Source of the DNA: Virgibacillus siamensis
GTDB lineage: Bacteria > Bacillota > Bacilli > Bacillales > Amphibacillaceae
Length of the DNA stretch: 64,000 nucleotides
Direction: 5' to 3'
Assembly: GCF_900162695.1 (NCBI RefSeq)
Contig: NZ_FUIH01000007.1
Location: 682,001 to 746,000, forward strand
The position numbers and the translations under genes were made by a program. The notes under the pieces were generated by a model that saw nothing but the letters and a program-made list of their open reading frames with translations, was not told the origin of the DNA and made no database searches. Below, piece after piece: positions 17,549-26,716 of this stretch (the stretch's first letter is position 1; every line of letters begins with the position of its first letter).

Positions 17549-18289
17549 TTGGCAGACGATGAAAATAAGCATGAAGAAACAGACATGTCCCGGCGGAAGT
17601 TTTTACGAAATTCCGGATATGCTGTAGGCGGTCTGGCAGTAGGTGGCGTTCTTGGCGGTGTTATCCCATGGGGCACCGATGATGACGATAAGAACAAATC
17701 AGCTAAAAAATCACAAAACTATAATCAAGCCTTAATGTTTTTTACGCAGGCGGAATTTAAAACAGTCGATGCGGCAACGGAACGGATTTTTCCAAAAGAT
17801 GAGGAAGGTCCCGGTGCGCATGATTTAGGTGTTGCATTTTTCATTGACCATCAGCTTGCCGGTTCATACGGGTTTAACGCAAGAGATTATATGCAGCCGC
17901 CATTTTTTCATGGTGAAAAGGAACAAGGTTACCAGGGCAGGTTGAAGCGACGGGAGATTTTTAAAATTGCTTTGCGTGAATTGCAGAATTACAGTCATCA
18001 AAAGTTCAAAAAAGGATTCACGGAATTGTCGGAGGAACAGCAAGACAAGATTTTGAAAGATTTCCAGGAAGATAATGTGAAGCTGACCACGATTTCTGCA
18101 AGTGGATTTTTTGATTTACTGCGCAGTTTGACACTGGAGGGTTTATACAGTGACCCGTTATATGGCGGAAATCGTGATATGGATGGCTGGAGAATGCGAA
18201 ATTATCCGGGTAACCAAATGAATTATACAAATATAATTGAAGATGAATTCAAGGATATTGAACCGAAGAGCCTGCATGATCATATGTGA
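17549..18289 (+). CDS. Gluconate 2-dehydrogenase subunit 3-like protein, Tat-exported
   Basis: I place the start at TTG 17549 because the AGGAGGTGA ribosome site (17535-17543) ends at the right distance; the GTG at 17540 lies inside it. The N-terminus carries a twin-arginine signal (SRRKFLRNSGY then a Gly/Ala/Val-rich stretch), and the body matches the gamma subunit family (AEFKTVDAATERIFPKDEEGPGA; LRSLTLEGLYSDPLYGGN). This subunit escorts and tethers a flavin GMC dehydrogenase, which is the next gene, so both are probably exported folded as a complex by Tat. About 246 residues. Confidence 0.85.
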   Translation: MADDENKHEETDMSRRKFLRNSGYAVGGLAVGGVLGGVIPWGTDDDDKNKSAKKSQNYNQALMFFTQAEFKTVDAATERIFPKDEEGPGAHDLGVAFFIDHQLAGSYGFNARDYMQPPFFHGEKEQGYQGRLKRREIFKIALRELQNYSHQKFKKGFTELSEEQQDKILKDFQEDNVKLTTISASGFFDLLRSLTLEGLYSDPLYGGNRDMDGWRMRNYPGNQMNYTNIIEDEFKDIEPKSLHDHM

Positions 18290-18312
18290 ATTTAAGAATT
18301 GAGGTGACAAAC

Positions 18313-20031
18313 ATGGTAAAAAAGCTTCCTAAAGCAGATGTGGTCATTGCCGGTGTTGGCTGGGCGGGAGGCATTATTGCTTCCGAGTTAACAAAGCAGG
18401 GACTGCATGTTGTTGGATTGGAAAAGGGGCAAGAACGAAAAACGGAAGATTATTATATGGTTCATGATGAACTGCGCTATGCAATTCGTTATGAACTGAT
18501 GCAGGATTTATCAAAAGATACGATTACATTCCGTGGAAATGAAAAGATGCGTGCACTTCCAATGCGCCAGTATGGTTCTTTCCTTTTTGGCGACGGTCTT
18601 GGTGGTGCCGGTGTGCACTGGAATGGTCAGACATTTCGGTTTCTTCCCTATGATTTTGAGATTCGCAGCAAAACGATAGACCGCTATGGAAAGAATAAAA
18701 TACCAGCGGATATGACGATTCAGGACTGGGGGATTACGTATGATGAGTTAGAGCCTTATTTTAATAAGTTTGAAAAAATGGCGGGAATATCCGGAGAAGA
18801 AAATCCGCTTGGCGGCAAACGTTCGGAAAAGTATCCGACAAAGCCGATGAAACATTCACCACAGATGAAAATGTTTAAAAAGGCGACTGAAAATCTGAAA
18901 TACCATCCTTATACGATACCTTCAGCAAATCTATCGGAAGCGTATACGAACCCGGATGGAATTTCCAGGTCTGCATGCCAGTATTGTGCATTTTGTGAGC
19001 GCTTCGGCTGTGAATACGGTGCAAAGGCGGATCCGGTCGTAACGGTTCTGCCTGTTGCAGAAAAAACGGGAAAATTTGACCTTCGTACACACTCATGGGT
19101 CAGAAGGGTTATGCATAATAATGAGGGAAAGGCTACCGGTGTCCTCTATACGGATGTAACAACAGGGGAGGAAATTGAACAGCCGGCAGATGTAGTTGTT
19201 TTAACAAGCTATGTTTTTAACAATGTAAAACTCCTGCTGAATTCCAAGATCGGAAAACCGTATGATTCTTCTACAGGAACAGGTGTAATAGGGAAGAACT
19301 ATGCATATCAGGTAGTAAAGGGAGCAGCATCCGGCTATTTCAAGGATCAAAAGTTTAATAATTTTGCGGGCGCGGGTGCACTTGGTATGGTTATCGATGA
19401 TTTTAACGGGGATAATTTCGATCATTCAGATGTCGACTTTATTCATGGGGGGTACTTATCGCTTACGCAGACCGGAAAAAGGCCGATTGCCTCAAATCCG
19501 ATACCAAAAGGATCACCTGTATGGGGAAAGGAATTCAAGAAAAATTCCCTGAATTATATTAATCAGACATTGTCTGTTGGTGCTATGGGGGCCAGCATGC
19601 CATATAAGCACCATTATTTGGATCTCGATCCGGTTTATAAAGACACATTCGGTGATCCGGTTGTACGGATGACATATGATTTTGAAAAGCAGGATCAAGC
19701 ACTTGCCAAGTTTACCTCCAAAAAATCCGCTGAAATTTTAAAAGAAATGGGAGCGGATAAAATTGATTCGATGGATGAGCTTGGTCCGTATAATATCACG
19801 ACGTACCAGTCAACGCACAATACAGGCGGTGTTATTATGGGGGCCGATCCGCAAACATCAGCGGTAAATAATTACTTACAAGCGTGGGATATGGAAAATC
19901 TGTTTGTTGTTGGTGCTTCAGCATTTGCGCATAATGGAGGATATAACCCGACAGGTACAGTCGGAGCATTGGCATACCGGGCAGCGGAAGGAATCATGAA
20001 ATTCAATAAAAAAGGCGGAATGCTTGCATAG
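18313..20031 (+). CDS. GMC-family FAD-dependent dehydrogenase (gluconate/polyol dehydrogenase catalytic subunit)
   Basis: The start is ATG 18313 after GAGGTGACAAAC; a longer frame begins at GTG 18286 but has no ribosome site. About 572 residues. The FAD-binding Rossmann loop GVGWAGGIIASEL is at the N-terminus, FLFGDGLGGAGVHWNG is the second flavin-binding region, and the C-terminal HNGGYNPTGTVGALAYRAAE contains the catalytic His/Asn pair region. A Cys cluster (CQYCAFCERFGC) lies near the middle, as in gluconate/fructose dehydrogenases of this type. It oxidises a sugar acid or polyol at the outer membrane face and passes electrons onward. No cytochrome c subunit gene is adjacent, so the acceptor is unclear. 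Confidence 0.87.
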   Translation: MVKKLPKADVVIAGVGWAGGIIASELTKQGLHVVGLEKGQERKTEDYYMVHDELRYAIRYELMQDLSKDTITFRGNEKMRALPMRQYGSFLFGDGLGGAGVHWNGQTFRFLPYDFEIRSKTIDRYGKNKIPADMTIQDWGITYDELEPYFNKFEKMAGISGEENPLGGKRSEKYPTKPMKHSPQMKMFKKATENLKYHPYTIPSANLSEAYTNPDGISRSACQYCAFCERFGCEYGAKADPVVTVLPVAEKTGKFDLRTHSWVRRVMHNNEGKATGVLYTDVTTGEEIEQPADVVVLTSYVFNNVKLLLNSKIGKPYDSSTGTGVIGKNYAYQVVKGAASGYFKDQKFNNFAGAGALGMVIDDFNGDNFDHSDVDFIHGGYLSLTQTGKRPIASNPIPKGSPVWGKEFKKNSLNYINQTLSVGAMGASMPYKHHYLDLDPVYKDTFGDPVVRMTYDFEKQDQALAKFTSKKSAEILKEMGADKIDSMDELGPYNITTYQSTHNTGGVIMGADPQTSAVNNYLQAWDMENLFVVGASAFAHNGGYNPTGTVGALAYRAAEGIMKFNKKGGMLA

Positions 20032-20059
20032 CACATTAGAGGGAAATCGACCGGCGAGG

Positions 20060-20420
20060 GATGATTCCATCGCCTTGAAGGTTGATTCCATTCTTGGAAA
20101 GGTTGATTCCTTTGTCTTGAAGGTTGAATTTATCCGGGTAGAGGTTGATTCCTTGCCTTGAGGGTCGATTTCATCTTGGAGAGGTTGATTCCCTTGTCTT
20201 GAAGGTTGATTTCATCCGGGTGAAGGTTGATACCCTCGCCTTGTTGGTTGATTTCATCTTGGAGAGGTTGATACCTGGCCCTGAAGGTCGATTTCATCTT
20301 CGAAAGGTTGATACCCTCGCCTTGAAGGTCGATTCCATCCGGGTGAAGGTTGATTCCTGTCCAATGTTGGTTGATTCTATGTGTCTGATGGTTGATATTC
20401 ACCTCAGAAGGTTGATATAA
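20060..20420 (+). repeat. Tandem array of a 20-21 bp repeat (about 18 units)
   Basis: Core motifs GTTGAT or GTCGAT recur at 20081, 20102, 20123, 20144, 20164, 20184, 20205, 20226, 20247, 20267, 20287, 20307, 20328, 20349, 20370, 20391 and 20411, i.e. every 20 or 21 bp. The stretches between are degenerate versions of TCCATCTTGGAGAG. A shorter array of the same motif in inverted orientation lies at 61297-61406. The mixture of 20 and 21 bp spacings breaks any single reading frame, so coding is unlikely. Confidence 0.9.
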
Positions 20421-20526
20421 CGCTGGTTTTACGGTACTTTTTTTCAAAATATGGTCTATTGCAGTTGACATCATTCTTGCGATAGCGATAATCGCACAAT
20501 TGTCCCAGGCTTCTTCTATTTTCTCT

Positions 20527-20574
20527 ATAATGCTCGCATTGCGGCTATTTTCCAAGCCGAAATGCGAGCATTAT
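20527..20574. terminator. Long hairpin overlapping the ctaG stop codon
   Basis: A 19-bp stem with one mismatch (20527-20545 with 20556-20574) and a 10-nt loop that contains part of the stop region of the minus-strand ctaG gene. There is no T tract on either side, so it may act by RNA stability or Rho-independent pausing rather than as a classical terminator. Confidence 0.5.
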
Positions 20575-21321
20575 ACTGAATTTGTGCATTCCCATCATTA
20601 AGGTTCCGGCCATTATCTGGTCAAAGTTGGTGTTGAAAGGAAGAGGAAGCAGTTTGGCAGAATCAATTTGGGAAGGGGTGCAAAGGTGTGCTGTGATTTC
20701 AGTGAGGAAGGGATTTTGAATTCCATCTGTAAAGGCATTCAGGATGAATATTAGACATGCCGGCATCAGTATCATGCCACTGCGAATTGCGTAACGCTTT
20801 TTTTGCCTGCCGTATAGACGATGCCTTGGGTCATGGACTGTAATTGGCCGCCACATACTTGACAGAATAAAAAGTAACAACATATACCCATTATGGAGAA
20901 GGGTATGTTGTGAAAAAATGTTTAAAAATACAGGCAGATGATACATCAGGAATAATATTCCAAAAGCATACAGCGAAATAACCGGTGGTAAAAAAAGTTT
21001 GTTGAATCCTTTCATAGCCGGTACCTTTGACAGTTGACCGGGTATCCCAAGAATAAGGAGCGGTGGGATAATAAAAAATAGAATGCTCATTTGCAGCATG
21101 TGTGTACTGAATGAAAGATGACTAATAGCGGCTATTGGACTTCCTGTAGTGATATAGCATAATCCCAAGCCAAGGAAAAAAAGAAGTGACTGTTTATGAA
21201 CGATGTTGATATCCGTATATCGTTTCAGTGCCAATATATATAAAACAAATATACAGACAAGTCCCATGAATAAGGGTAGATTCCAAACCGATTGATTTAT
21301 AAGCAAAACATCAAGCTGCAT
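20545..21321 (-). CDS. ctaG: CtaG-family cytochrome c oxidase assembly protein
   Basis: A 258-residue membrane protein with about seven hydrophobic segments. Motifs such as SHLSFSTHMLQMSILFFIIPPLLILG and MYHLPVF are characteristic of the caa3-type assembly factor CtaG (DUF1404-like), which helps form the copper centre of caa3 oxidase in Bacillus. It is slightly shorter than B. subtilis CtaG (about 300 residues). It is isolated here, away from the cta operon. Its last codons form one arm of the hairpin described at 20527-20574. Confidence 0.82.
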   Translation of the reverse strand: MQLDVLLINQSVWNLPLFMGLVCIFVLYILALKRYTDINIVHKQSLLFFLGLGLCYITTGSPIAAISHLSFSTHMLQMSILFFIIPPLLILGIPGQLSKVPAMKGFNKLFLPPVISLYAFGILFLMYHLPVFLNIFSQHTLLHNGYMLLLFILSSMWRPITVHDPRHRLYGRQKKRYAIRSGMILMPACLIFILNAFTDGIQNPFLTEITAHLCTPSQIDSAKLLPLPFNTNFDQIMAGTLMMGMHKFSIMLAFRLGK

Positions 21322-21594
21322 TAAATCTCCTTTCCTTCAAAGTTTATTCTTGAATTATCATAAATTATTTTATGTTTGGTTTGATGGTTTATAACAAAAC
21401 GCACAAATCCATTAACACATTGGCTGTTTAGGACAACATTCTCACTATAGATGGGGAATGTTTTTTCTTTTGCCTAAAATGAAATACATAATTCTCTAAC
21501 AATAATAATATTATAAGAAACAATAATTATTTATTGTAATTCGATAAATTGTAGTTTAATATGAAAATGAAACTATGAATGTGAGGTGTTTTTG

Positions 21595-22077
21595 ATGAAA
21601 CAAGGGTCGACTCTTTTTTTAAAGGCGGCTGTATTTCTTATTGGGGCTCCGGTTCTTGCTTTGTGCATATTTCCCGTGCCTATTATAGCGGAATATGCGG
21701 CAGAACTGTATCCGGAGATCGTTTTTATGAAATTTTACTTATTAATTGTTATGTACGGAGCAGCAATTCCATTTTATTTTGCTTTGTATCAGGCTTTAAG
21801 ACTATTACGTTATATTGACAGGAACATCGCGTTCTCATCATTATCAGTAACGGCTCTAAAAAATATAAAATACTGTGCAATCATAATCAGTGTCATTTAT
21901 ATAGCAGGCATGCCGCTTTTTTATCTTGTAGCGGAGAAAGACGATGCACCAGGTATTATCGTGCTTGGAATGATCATTATTTTTGCATCAATGGTGATTG
22001 CAGTCTTTGCGGCTGTTCTTCAAAAGCTTTTAAAAGAAGCAATCGCTATCAAATCAGAAAACGAATTAACGGTCTGA
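21595..22077 (+). CDS. DUF2975 membrane protein
   Basis: A 160-residue protein with four predicted membrane helices. The start is ATG 21595 after GTGAGGTG; a GTG inside that ribosome site would add three residues. DUF2975 proteins are commonly encoded directly upstream of a small XRE regulator, as here (10 nt gap). Their role is unknown, possibly as a membrane signal partner of the regulator. Confidence 0.8.
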   Translation: MKQGSTLFLKAAVFLIGAPVLALCIFPVPIIAEYAAELYPEIVFMKFYLLIVMYGAAIPFYFALYQALRLLRYIDRNIAFSSLSVTALKNIKYCAIIISVIYIAGMPLFYLVAEKDDAPGIIVLGMIIIFASMVIAVFAAVLQKLLKEAIAIKSENELTV

Positions 22078-22087
22078 GGTGAATAAA

Positions 22088-22309
22088 ATGGCAATTATAA
22101 TCAATATTGATGTCATGCTGGCGAAACGGAAAATGAGCGTTACCGAACTGTCGGAAAAGGTTGGTATAACGATGGCTAACCTTTCTATCCTGAAAAATGG
22201 AAAGGCAAAGGCGATTCGTTTTTCAACGCTGGAGGCAATCTGCGAGGCTTTGGACTGTCAGCCGGGAGATATTTTGGAATACAGAAATGATGACAACATC
22301 CAGTCATAA
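22088..22309 (+). CDS. Small XRE/Cro-C1 helix-turn-helix regulator (YozG-like)
   Basis: A 73-residue protein consisting of a single helix-turn-helix (MLAKRKMSVTELSEKVGI, then MANLSILKNGKAKAIRFSTLE) and ending with CEALDCQPGDILEY, the typical end of this compact group. The start is ATG 22088 after GAGGTGAATAAA. It forms a two-gene unit with the DUF2975 membrane protein and probably regulates that unit and/or nearby genes. Confidence 0.88.
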   Translation: MAIIINIDVMLAKRKMSVTELSEKVGITMANLSILKNGKAKAIRFSTLEAICEALDCQPGDILEYRNDDNIQS

Positions 22310-22329
22310 TGTGAGAGGGGAAGTCACAC

Positions 22330-23181
22330 ATGAAATTAAGTTTTTCTGAAGTTTCCCGAAAAAAAACCGCGAAAGCGCAAATGATTAGAGGACTGGAACA
22401 ACTAGTCCGTTTTGGCTGGGAGCAGGCCCTGTCTTGTCTGTTTCCGGTCGTCATTTTTGTTTCCTTAGCCATCACCCAGATCATGCCGCCCCCGCTTCTG
22501 CCCCGGTATGACTGGCTGCTGATCATCTTTCTTTTAATGCAGGTTTGGATGGTGCGATCCGGACTTGAATCCGTGGATGAATTAAAGGTTATAACATTAT
22601 TCCACCTTATTGGACTTACGCTTGAAATCTTTAAGGTGCATATGGGTTCCTGGTCTTATCCGGAAGAAGGATATTTCAAAGTTTTCGGTGTGCCTTTGTA
22701 CAGCGGATTCATGTACGCAAGTGTTGCCAGTTATCTTTGTCAGGCATGGAGAAGGCTTCAGATAGAATTGGTTAAGTGGCCGCCGTTTTTAACGGTTGTA
22801 CCACTGGCGGCTGCAATCTATTTGAATTTCTTCACCCACCATTATTGGATAGACGTTCGTTGGTGGTTATCCGGGCTGGTTATTATCATTTTTTGGCAAT
22901 CATGGGTAACATATGAGGTTGGTGGAATCCGCTACCGTATGCCGATCGTGTTTTCATTTGTGCTCATTGGATTTTTTATATGGATAGCCGAAAACATCGC
23001 AACATTCTTCAGTGCCTGGGAATATCCAAACCAGACAGATGCATGGAGTCTTGTTCATTTAGGAAAGGTGAGTTCATGGCTCTTATTAGTGATTGTCAGT
23101 TTCCTGATTGTGGCTGCGTTGAAGCAGGTAAAGGGAAAAATGCCACTAACTTCCTCCGATGAAGCGGAAAAATCAATCTAA
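22330..23181 (+). CDS. DUF817 integral membrane protein
   Basis: A 283-residue protein with seven or eight membrane segments and the conserved DUF817 features GLESVDELKVI, HMGSWSYPEEGYFKVFGVPLYSGFMYASVASY and NFFTHHYWIDVRWW. Many His, Trp and Asp residues lie at membrane boundaries. The function of the family is not known. It is 20 nt downstream of the XRE gene with its own AGAGGGG ribosome site, so it may be co-transcribed with it. Confidence 0.85.
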   Translation: MKLSFSEVSRKKTAKAQMIRGLEQLVRFGWEQALSCLFPVVIFVSLAITQIMPPPLLPRYDWLLIIFLLMQVWMVRSGLESVDELKVITLFHLIGLTLEIFKVHMGSWSYPEEGYFKVFGVPLYSGFMYASVASYLCQAWRRLQIELVKWPPFLTVVPLAAAIYLNFFTHHYWIDVRWWLSGLVIIIFWQSWVTYEVGGIRYRMPIVFSFVLIGFFIWIAENIATFFSAWEYPNQTDAWSLVHLGKVSSWLLLVIVSFLIVAALKQVKGKMPLTSSDEAEKSI

Positions 23182-23793
23182 CCATGGACTTATCATGGTC
23201 GTTGCAGATTTAAAAATAAAAAACACTTGATTTCCCGGCGAAAATATGTAAAATAGGGTAGAATCAATTATCGAACACTGCGAAATCAAATTAAAAAGTG
23301 TCTGAATTGCCCCCCAAAAAACTTTGAGTGTGCAGACACATTCCCGTCATTCCAACTATTCGATGAAGCAGGATGTCGATAATTATTCCTTATTTCATTT
23401 CATACCGGTTAATCTACCGGTAATAAAAGTGTAGTTCCCCCACAAGTCATTCAGGAGAATCACCTTCTCTATCAGTTTTCGGAAATGAATGACACACTTG
23501 ATTAAACTTTTTTTAGATCTAAAAAAAATAACTGCCTGTAGTATTAAGGCAAAATTTTGAATCCCCTGATTTGGGTTTATTTCGTGAATTGTTTGACGGC
23601 GGGTGTATTGCCCGTTAATTATGCTGCAAACAACTCTGTGGATTGGCAGCACCTTTACAACAAGACAGTTGATAAAACAGGTTTTATTGATTGGTTTCCA
23701 ATTCATGAATTCCTGCTAGTTAGTGTAAAAACGTTTCCAGAGCAAAATAAAAGGGAATGCTAAAGTTAGAATACGTTCGAGGAGGGTTAGACT
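23182..23793. other. 612-bp region without a recognisable gene
   Basis: It contains short hairpins: CCATG/CATGG at 23184-23199 just after the DUF817 stop, a GTGTCTG/CAGACAC pair around 23299-23340, and a T7/A7 palindrome near 23507-23530. Short open frames on both strands lack ribosome sites and family motifs. The region should contain the promoter of the urease operon, but I see no clear -35/-10 pair or nickel-responsive operator. Confidence 0.5.
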
Positions 23794-24096
23794 ATGCAAT
23801 TGTTACCACGAGAAATGGACAAACTGATGATTGTGGTTGCAGCGGACCTTGCAAAAAGGCGGAGACAGAGGGGGCTGAAGTTAAATCATCCTGAAGCAAT
23901 GGCACTTATTACATATGAGGTTATGGAAGGTGCAAGGGATGGTAAATCAGTTGCTGAATTAATGGAATATGGGGCAAAAGTTTTAACACGAAATGATGTA
24001 ATGGAAGGAATTCCTGAAATGATAGATGATATTCAGGTGGAAGCTACTTTTCCGGATGGAACAAAATTAGTGACAGTGCATAATCCGATACGATGA
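23794..24096 (+). CDS. ureA: Urease gamma subunit
   Basis: A 100-residue protein of standard length with the UreA landmarks LLPREMDKL, KRRRQRGLKLNHPEA and TYEVMEGARDGKSV, and the C-terminal FPDGTKLVTVHNPI. The ribosome site is GAGGAGGG. It is the first gene of ureABCEFGD. Gamma, beta and alpha subunits assemble into the cytoplasmic nickel enzyme that hydrolyses urea to ammonia and carbamate. Confidence 0.97.
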   Translation: MQLLPREMDKLMIVVAADLAKRRRQRGLKLNHPEAMALITYEVMEGARDGKSVAELMEYGAKVLTRNDVMEGIPEMIDDIQVEATFPDGTKLVTVHNPIR

Positions 24097-24208
24097 ATAA
24101 CATTATGACGGAAATGTAACCGGGTTTGCGGACTTTGGAACAAACGCGGCGGATTCAAGGTTATCTACTGTACGGTAGGATCCCGGACGAAGAAAGGAGT
24201 TTGATGAA

Positions 24209-24529
24209 ATGTTTCCAGGAGAATTTATTCTGAAGGATGAGGAAATAGTTTGTAATGCTGACAGGTCTGCCTCAAAGCTCAAGGTCATTAATATTGGAGA
24301 CAGACCGATTCAAGTTGGCTCGCATTATCATTTTTATGAAGTGAATGATTCATTGGAATTTGAACGCGACGAGGCTTACGGAAAGCGGCTGAATGTTCCG
24401 GCGGGGGCCGCGGTCCGTTTTGAACCTGGTGATGAAAAAGAAGTAGAATTAATTGATTATGCAGGAAAACGGGAAGTTTATGGTTTTCATAATAAGGTGG
24501 ATGGACCATTGAAAGGCAGTGATAAATAA
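24209..24529 (+). CDS. ureB: Urease beta subunit
   Basis: A 106-residue protein with the UreB motifs PGEFILKDEEI, NIGDRPIQVGSHYHF and RLNVPAGAAVRFEPG. The ribosome site is AAAGGAG. The gap from ureA is 112 nt, longer than elsewhere in the operon, with no obvious structure. Its stop TAA overlaps the ureC ATG (TAATG at 24527-24531). Confidence 0.97.
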   Translation: MFPGEFILKDEEIVCNADRSASKLKVINIGDRPIQVGSHYHFYEVNDSLEFERDEAYGKRLNVPAGAAVRFEPGDEKEVELIDYAGKREVYGFHNKVDGPLKGSDK

Positions 24530-26247
24530 TGAGTTTTAAGATGCCCAGAGACCAGTATGCCCAAATGTACGGGCCGACCACAGGGGACTCTGTCCGTTTA
24601 GCGGATACGGATTTATTTATTCAGGTTGAGAAAGATTACACAACCTATGGGGAAGAAGTTGTATTCGGCGGTGGAAAAGTCATTCGCGATGGAATGGGCG
24701 AACATCCATTAATTACACGCGAGGAAGATGAGCGTGTCCCGGATACGGTTATTACGAATGCACTTGTACTCGATTATACCGGGATTTATAAAGCGGACAT
24801 TGCCATCCGTGAAGGAAATATCTCGGGAATCGGCAAGGCGGGAAATCCACTGGTTCAAAGTAATGTTGATATTATTATCGGTTCAGGAACTGAGATTATT
24901 TCCGGAGAGGGTAAAATTCTTACTGCTGGGGCGATTGATACGCACGTTCATTTTATTAATCCGGATCAAGTTGATGTTGCACTTACGAATGGAACGACAA
25001 CAATAATTGGCGGTGGTGCCGGTCCCGGTGCAGGTTCAAGGGCGACAACGGCAACACCGGGACCATGGCATATCAGCCGGATGCTTGGGGCATTGGAAGA
25101 CTTTCCGATTAATGTTGGATTGACCGGAAAAGGCCATGCCGCTTCAGATAAGCCTTTGGCAGAGCAAATTCTGGCTGGTGCAATCGGGCTGAAAATACAT
25201 GAGGATTGGGGCGCAACGCCGTCCGTCATCGATCATGCATTACGGGTTGCTGATAAGTATGACGTACAAATCGCTTTGCATGCGGATACGTTGAACGAGG
25301 CAGGATTTTTTGAAAATACCATGAAGGCCATCAATGGTCGTGGTATCCATATGTATCATACAGAAGGTGCTGGCGGCGGACATGCTCCCGATTTAATTAA
25401 ATCTGCCGGGATGATGAATGTACTGCCAGCTTCAACAAACCCAACTCTTCCATATACAGTTAACACAATTGATGAACATTTGGATATGGTCATGGTTGCA
25501 CACAATTTAAATGCATCTGTTCCTGAGGATATTGCCTTTGCAGATTCACGTATTCGATCCGAAACAATTGCAGCGGAAGATATTTTACAGGATATAGGTG
25601 TATTCAGTATTGTGAGTTCGGATGCACAGGCAATGGGACGCATCGGGGAAGTTGTGCTCAGAACCTGGCAAACAGCCGATAAATTGAAAAAACAACTGGG
25701 AACGATGGAGGGTGACAGCGAATACGTGGATAATAACCGGGCTAAACGCTATGTTGCCAAATATACCATTAACCCGGCTATCACGCATGGCATATCGGAT
25801 TATGTCGGCTCGATTGAAGTCGGTAAAATGGCTGACCTTGTACTTTGGGATCCGAAATTCTTTGGTGCAAAACCGGATATGATTATTAAAAACGGGATGG
25901 CAGTCACTGCCTTGATGGGTGACCCGAATGCAACCATTCCAACCCCACAACCGATGATTTACCGCCACATGTTCGGGGCGATAGGAAAAGGGTTGACAAA
26001 CAGTTCAATTACTTTCGTATCACAAGCAGCTTATGATGATAACATCAAGGAAAAATTGGGGCTTGAGAAGATTATTCTGCCGGTGCATGGTATCCGTCAA
26101 CTTACTAAAAAGGATATGAAGCTTAATTCCGAGACACCGGATATTGATGTTGATCCACAAACATACGAAGTGAAAATTAATGGTGAGCTTATCACCTGTG
26201 ATCCGGTTGATACAGTGCCAATGGGGCAACGTTATTTCTTGTTTTGA
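24529..26247 (+). CDS. ureC: Urease alpha (catalytic) subunit
   Basis: A 572-residue protein of normal length. Nickel ligands are visible: H139 and H141 in DTHVHF, the carbamylated Lys222 in GLKIHEDWG, and further His in LHADTLNEAGF and YHTEGAGGGHAPD. The catalytic flap region MVAHNLN and active-site His are present in the family order. It is fully intact, so the operon should encode active urease once the accessory proteins insert nickel. Confidence 0.98.
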   Translation: MSFKMPRDQYAQMYGPTTGDSVRLADTDLFIQVEKDYTTYGEEVVFGGGKVIRDGMGEHPLITREEDERVPDTVITNALVLDYTGIYKADIAIREGNISGIGKAGNPLVQSNVDIIIGSGTEIISGEGKILTAGAIDTHVHFINPDQVDVALTNGTTTIIGGGAGPGAGSRATTATPGPWHISRMLGALEDFPINVGLTGKGHAASDKPLAEQILAGAIGLKIHEDWGATPSVIDHALRVADKYDVQIALHADTLNEAGFFENTMKAINGRGIHMYHTEGAGGGHAPDLIKSAGMMNVLPASTNPTLPYTVNTIDEHLDMVMVAHNLNASVPEDIAFADSRIRSETIAAEDILQDIGVFSIVSSDAQAMGRIGEVVLRTWQTADKLKKQLGTMEGDSEYVDNNRAKRYVAKYTINPAITHGISDYVGSIEVGKMADLVLWDPKFFGAKPDMIIKNGMAVTALMGDPNATIPTPQPMIYRHMFGAIGKGLTNSSITFVSQAAYDDNIKEKLGLEKIILPVHGIRQLTKKDMKLNSETPDIDVDPQTYEVKINGELITCDPVDTVPMGQRYFLF

Positions 26248-26257
26248 GGTGAATGAA

Positions 26258-26716
26258 ATGATTATTGAGGAGATTGTAACAAATATAAATGATCTTAGTC
26301 CGGACGAACGAAATAAACGGCATTTAGAAAAGGTACATTTGGAAAGTGCAGACTTGATGAAACGTATCCAGCGTGTGGAAACCGACCATGGCAGGGATTT
26401 GGGAATACGCCTTAAAAACCCGCATGATTTAGAGGCTGGCGATGTACTTTATATGGATGATCAGAATATTATTATGGTTGAAGTTAAGCGTGACGATTTA
26501 TTGATTATTCGACCGCGAAATATGTATGAGATGGGTACGATTGCCCATCAGCTGGGCAACCGGCACCTTCCAGCCCAGTTTGAGGGTGAGGAAATGCTTG
26601 TGCAGTATGATTATCTCGTGGAAGAGTTGTTAGTTGAACTCGACATTCCTTTTATACGGGAAGACAGAAAAGTTAAACAAGCCTTCCGTCATATAGGACA
26701 CAGTCATGGATCATAA
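26258..26716 (+). CDS. ureE: Urease accessory protein UreE (nickel chaperone)
   Basis: About 152 residues from ATG 26258 (GAGGTG upstream); a longer open frame into ureC is ignored. The N-terminal peptide-binding-like domain is followed by the metal-binding domain with MGTIAHQLGNRHLPAQFE, where the conserved His binds nickel. The C-terminal tail is short (GHSHGS), not the long His-rich tail of some UreE proteins. It delivers nickel to the UreD-F-G complex. Confidence 0.94.
   Translation: MIIEEIVTNINDLSPDERNKRHLEKVHLESADLMKRIQRVETDHGRDLGIRLKNPHDLEAGDVLYMDDQNIIMVEVKRDDLLIIRPRNMYEMGTIAHQLGNRHLPAQFEGEEMLVQYDYLVEELLVELDIPFIREDRKVKQAFRHIGHSHGS

Noticed and set aside
20130..20555. Minus-strand open frame of 141 codons across the tandem repeat
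   Set aside because: Most of it is the degenerate 20-21 bp repeat read in one frame (INLHPD/GINLSKM patterns), it has no ribosome site, and its start lies inside the ctaG hairpin.
23299..23340. GTGTCTG/CAGACAC inverted pair as an insertion-sequence remnant
   Set aside because: No transposase fragment, no second end and no target duplication could be found; the pairing alone is too short.
23395..23763. Open frames on both strands in the gap before ureA
   Set aside because: Mutually overlapping, no ribosome site, no recognisable domain; amino-acid composition looks random.
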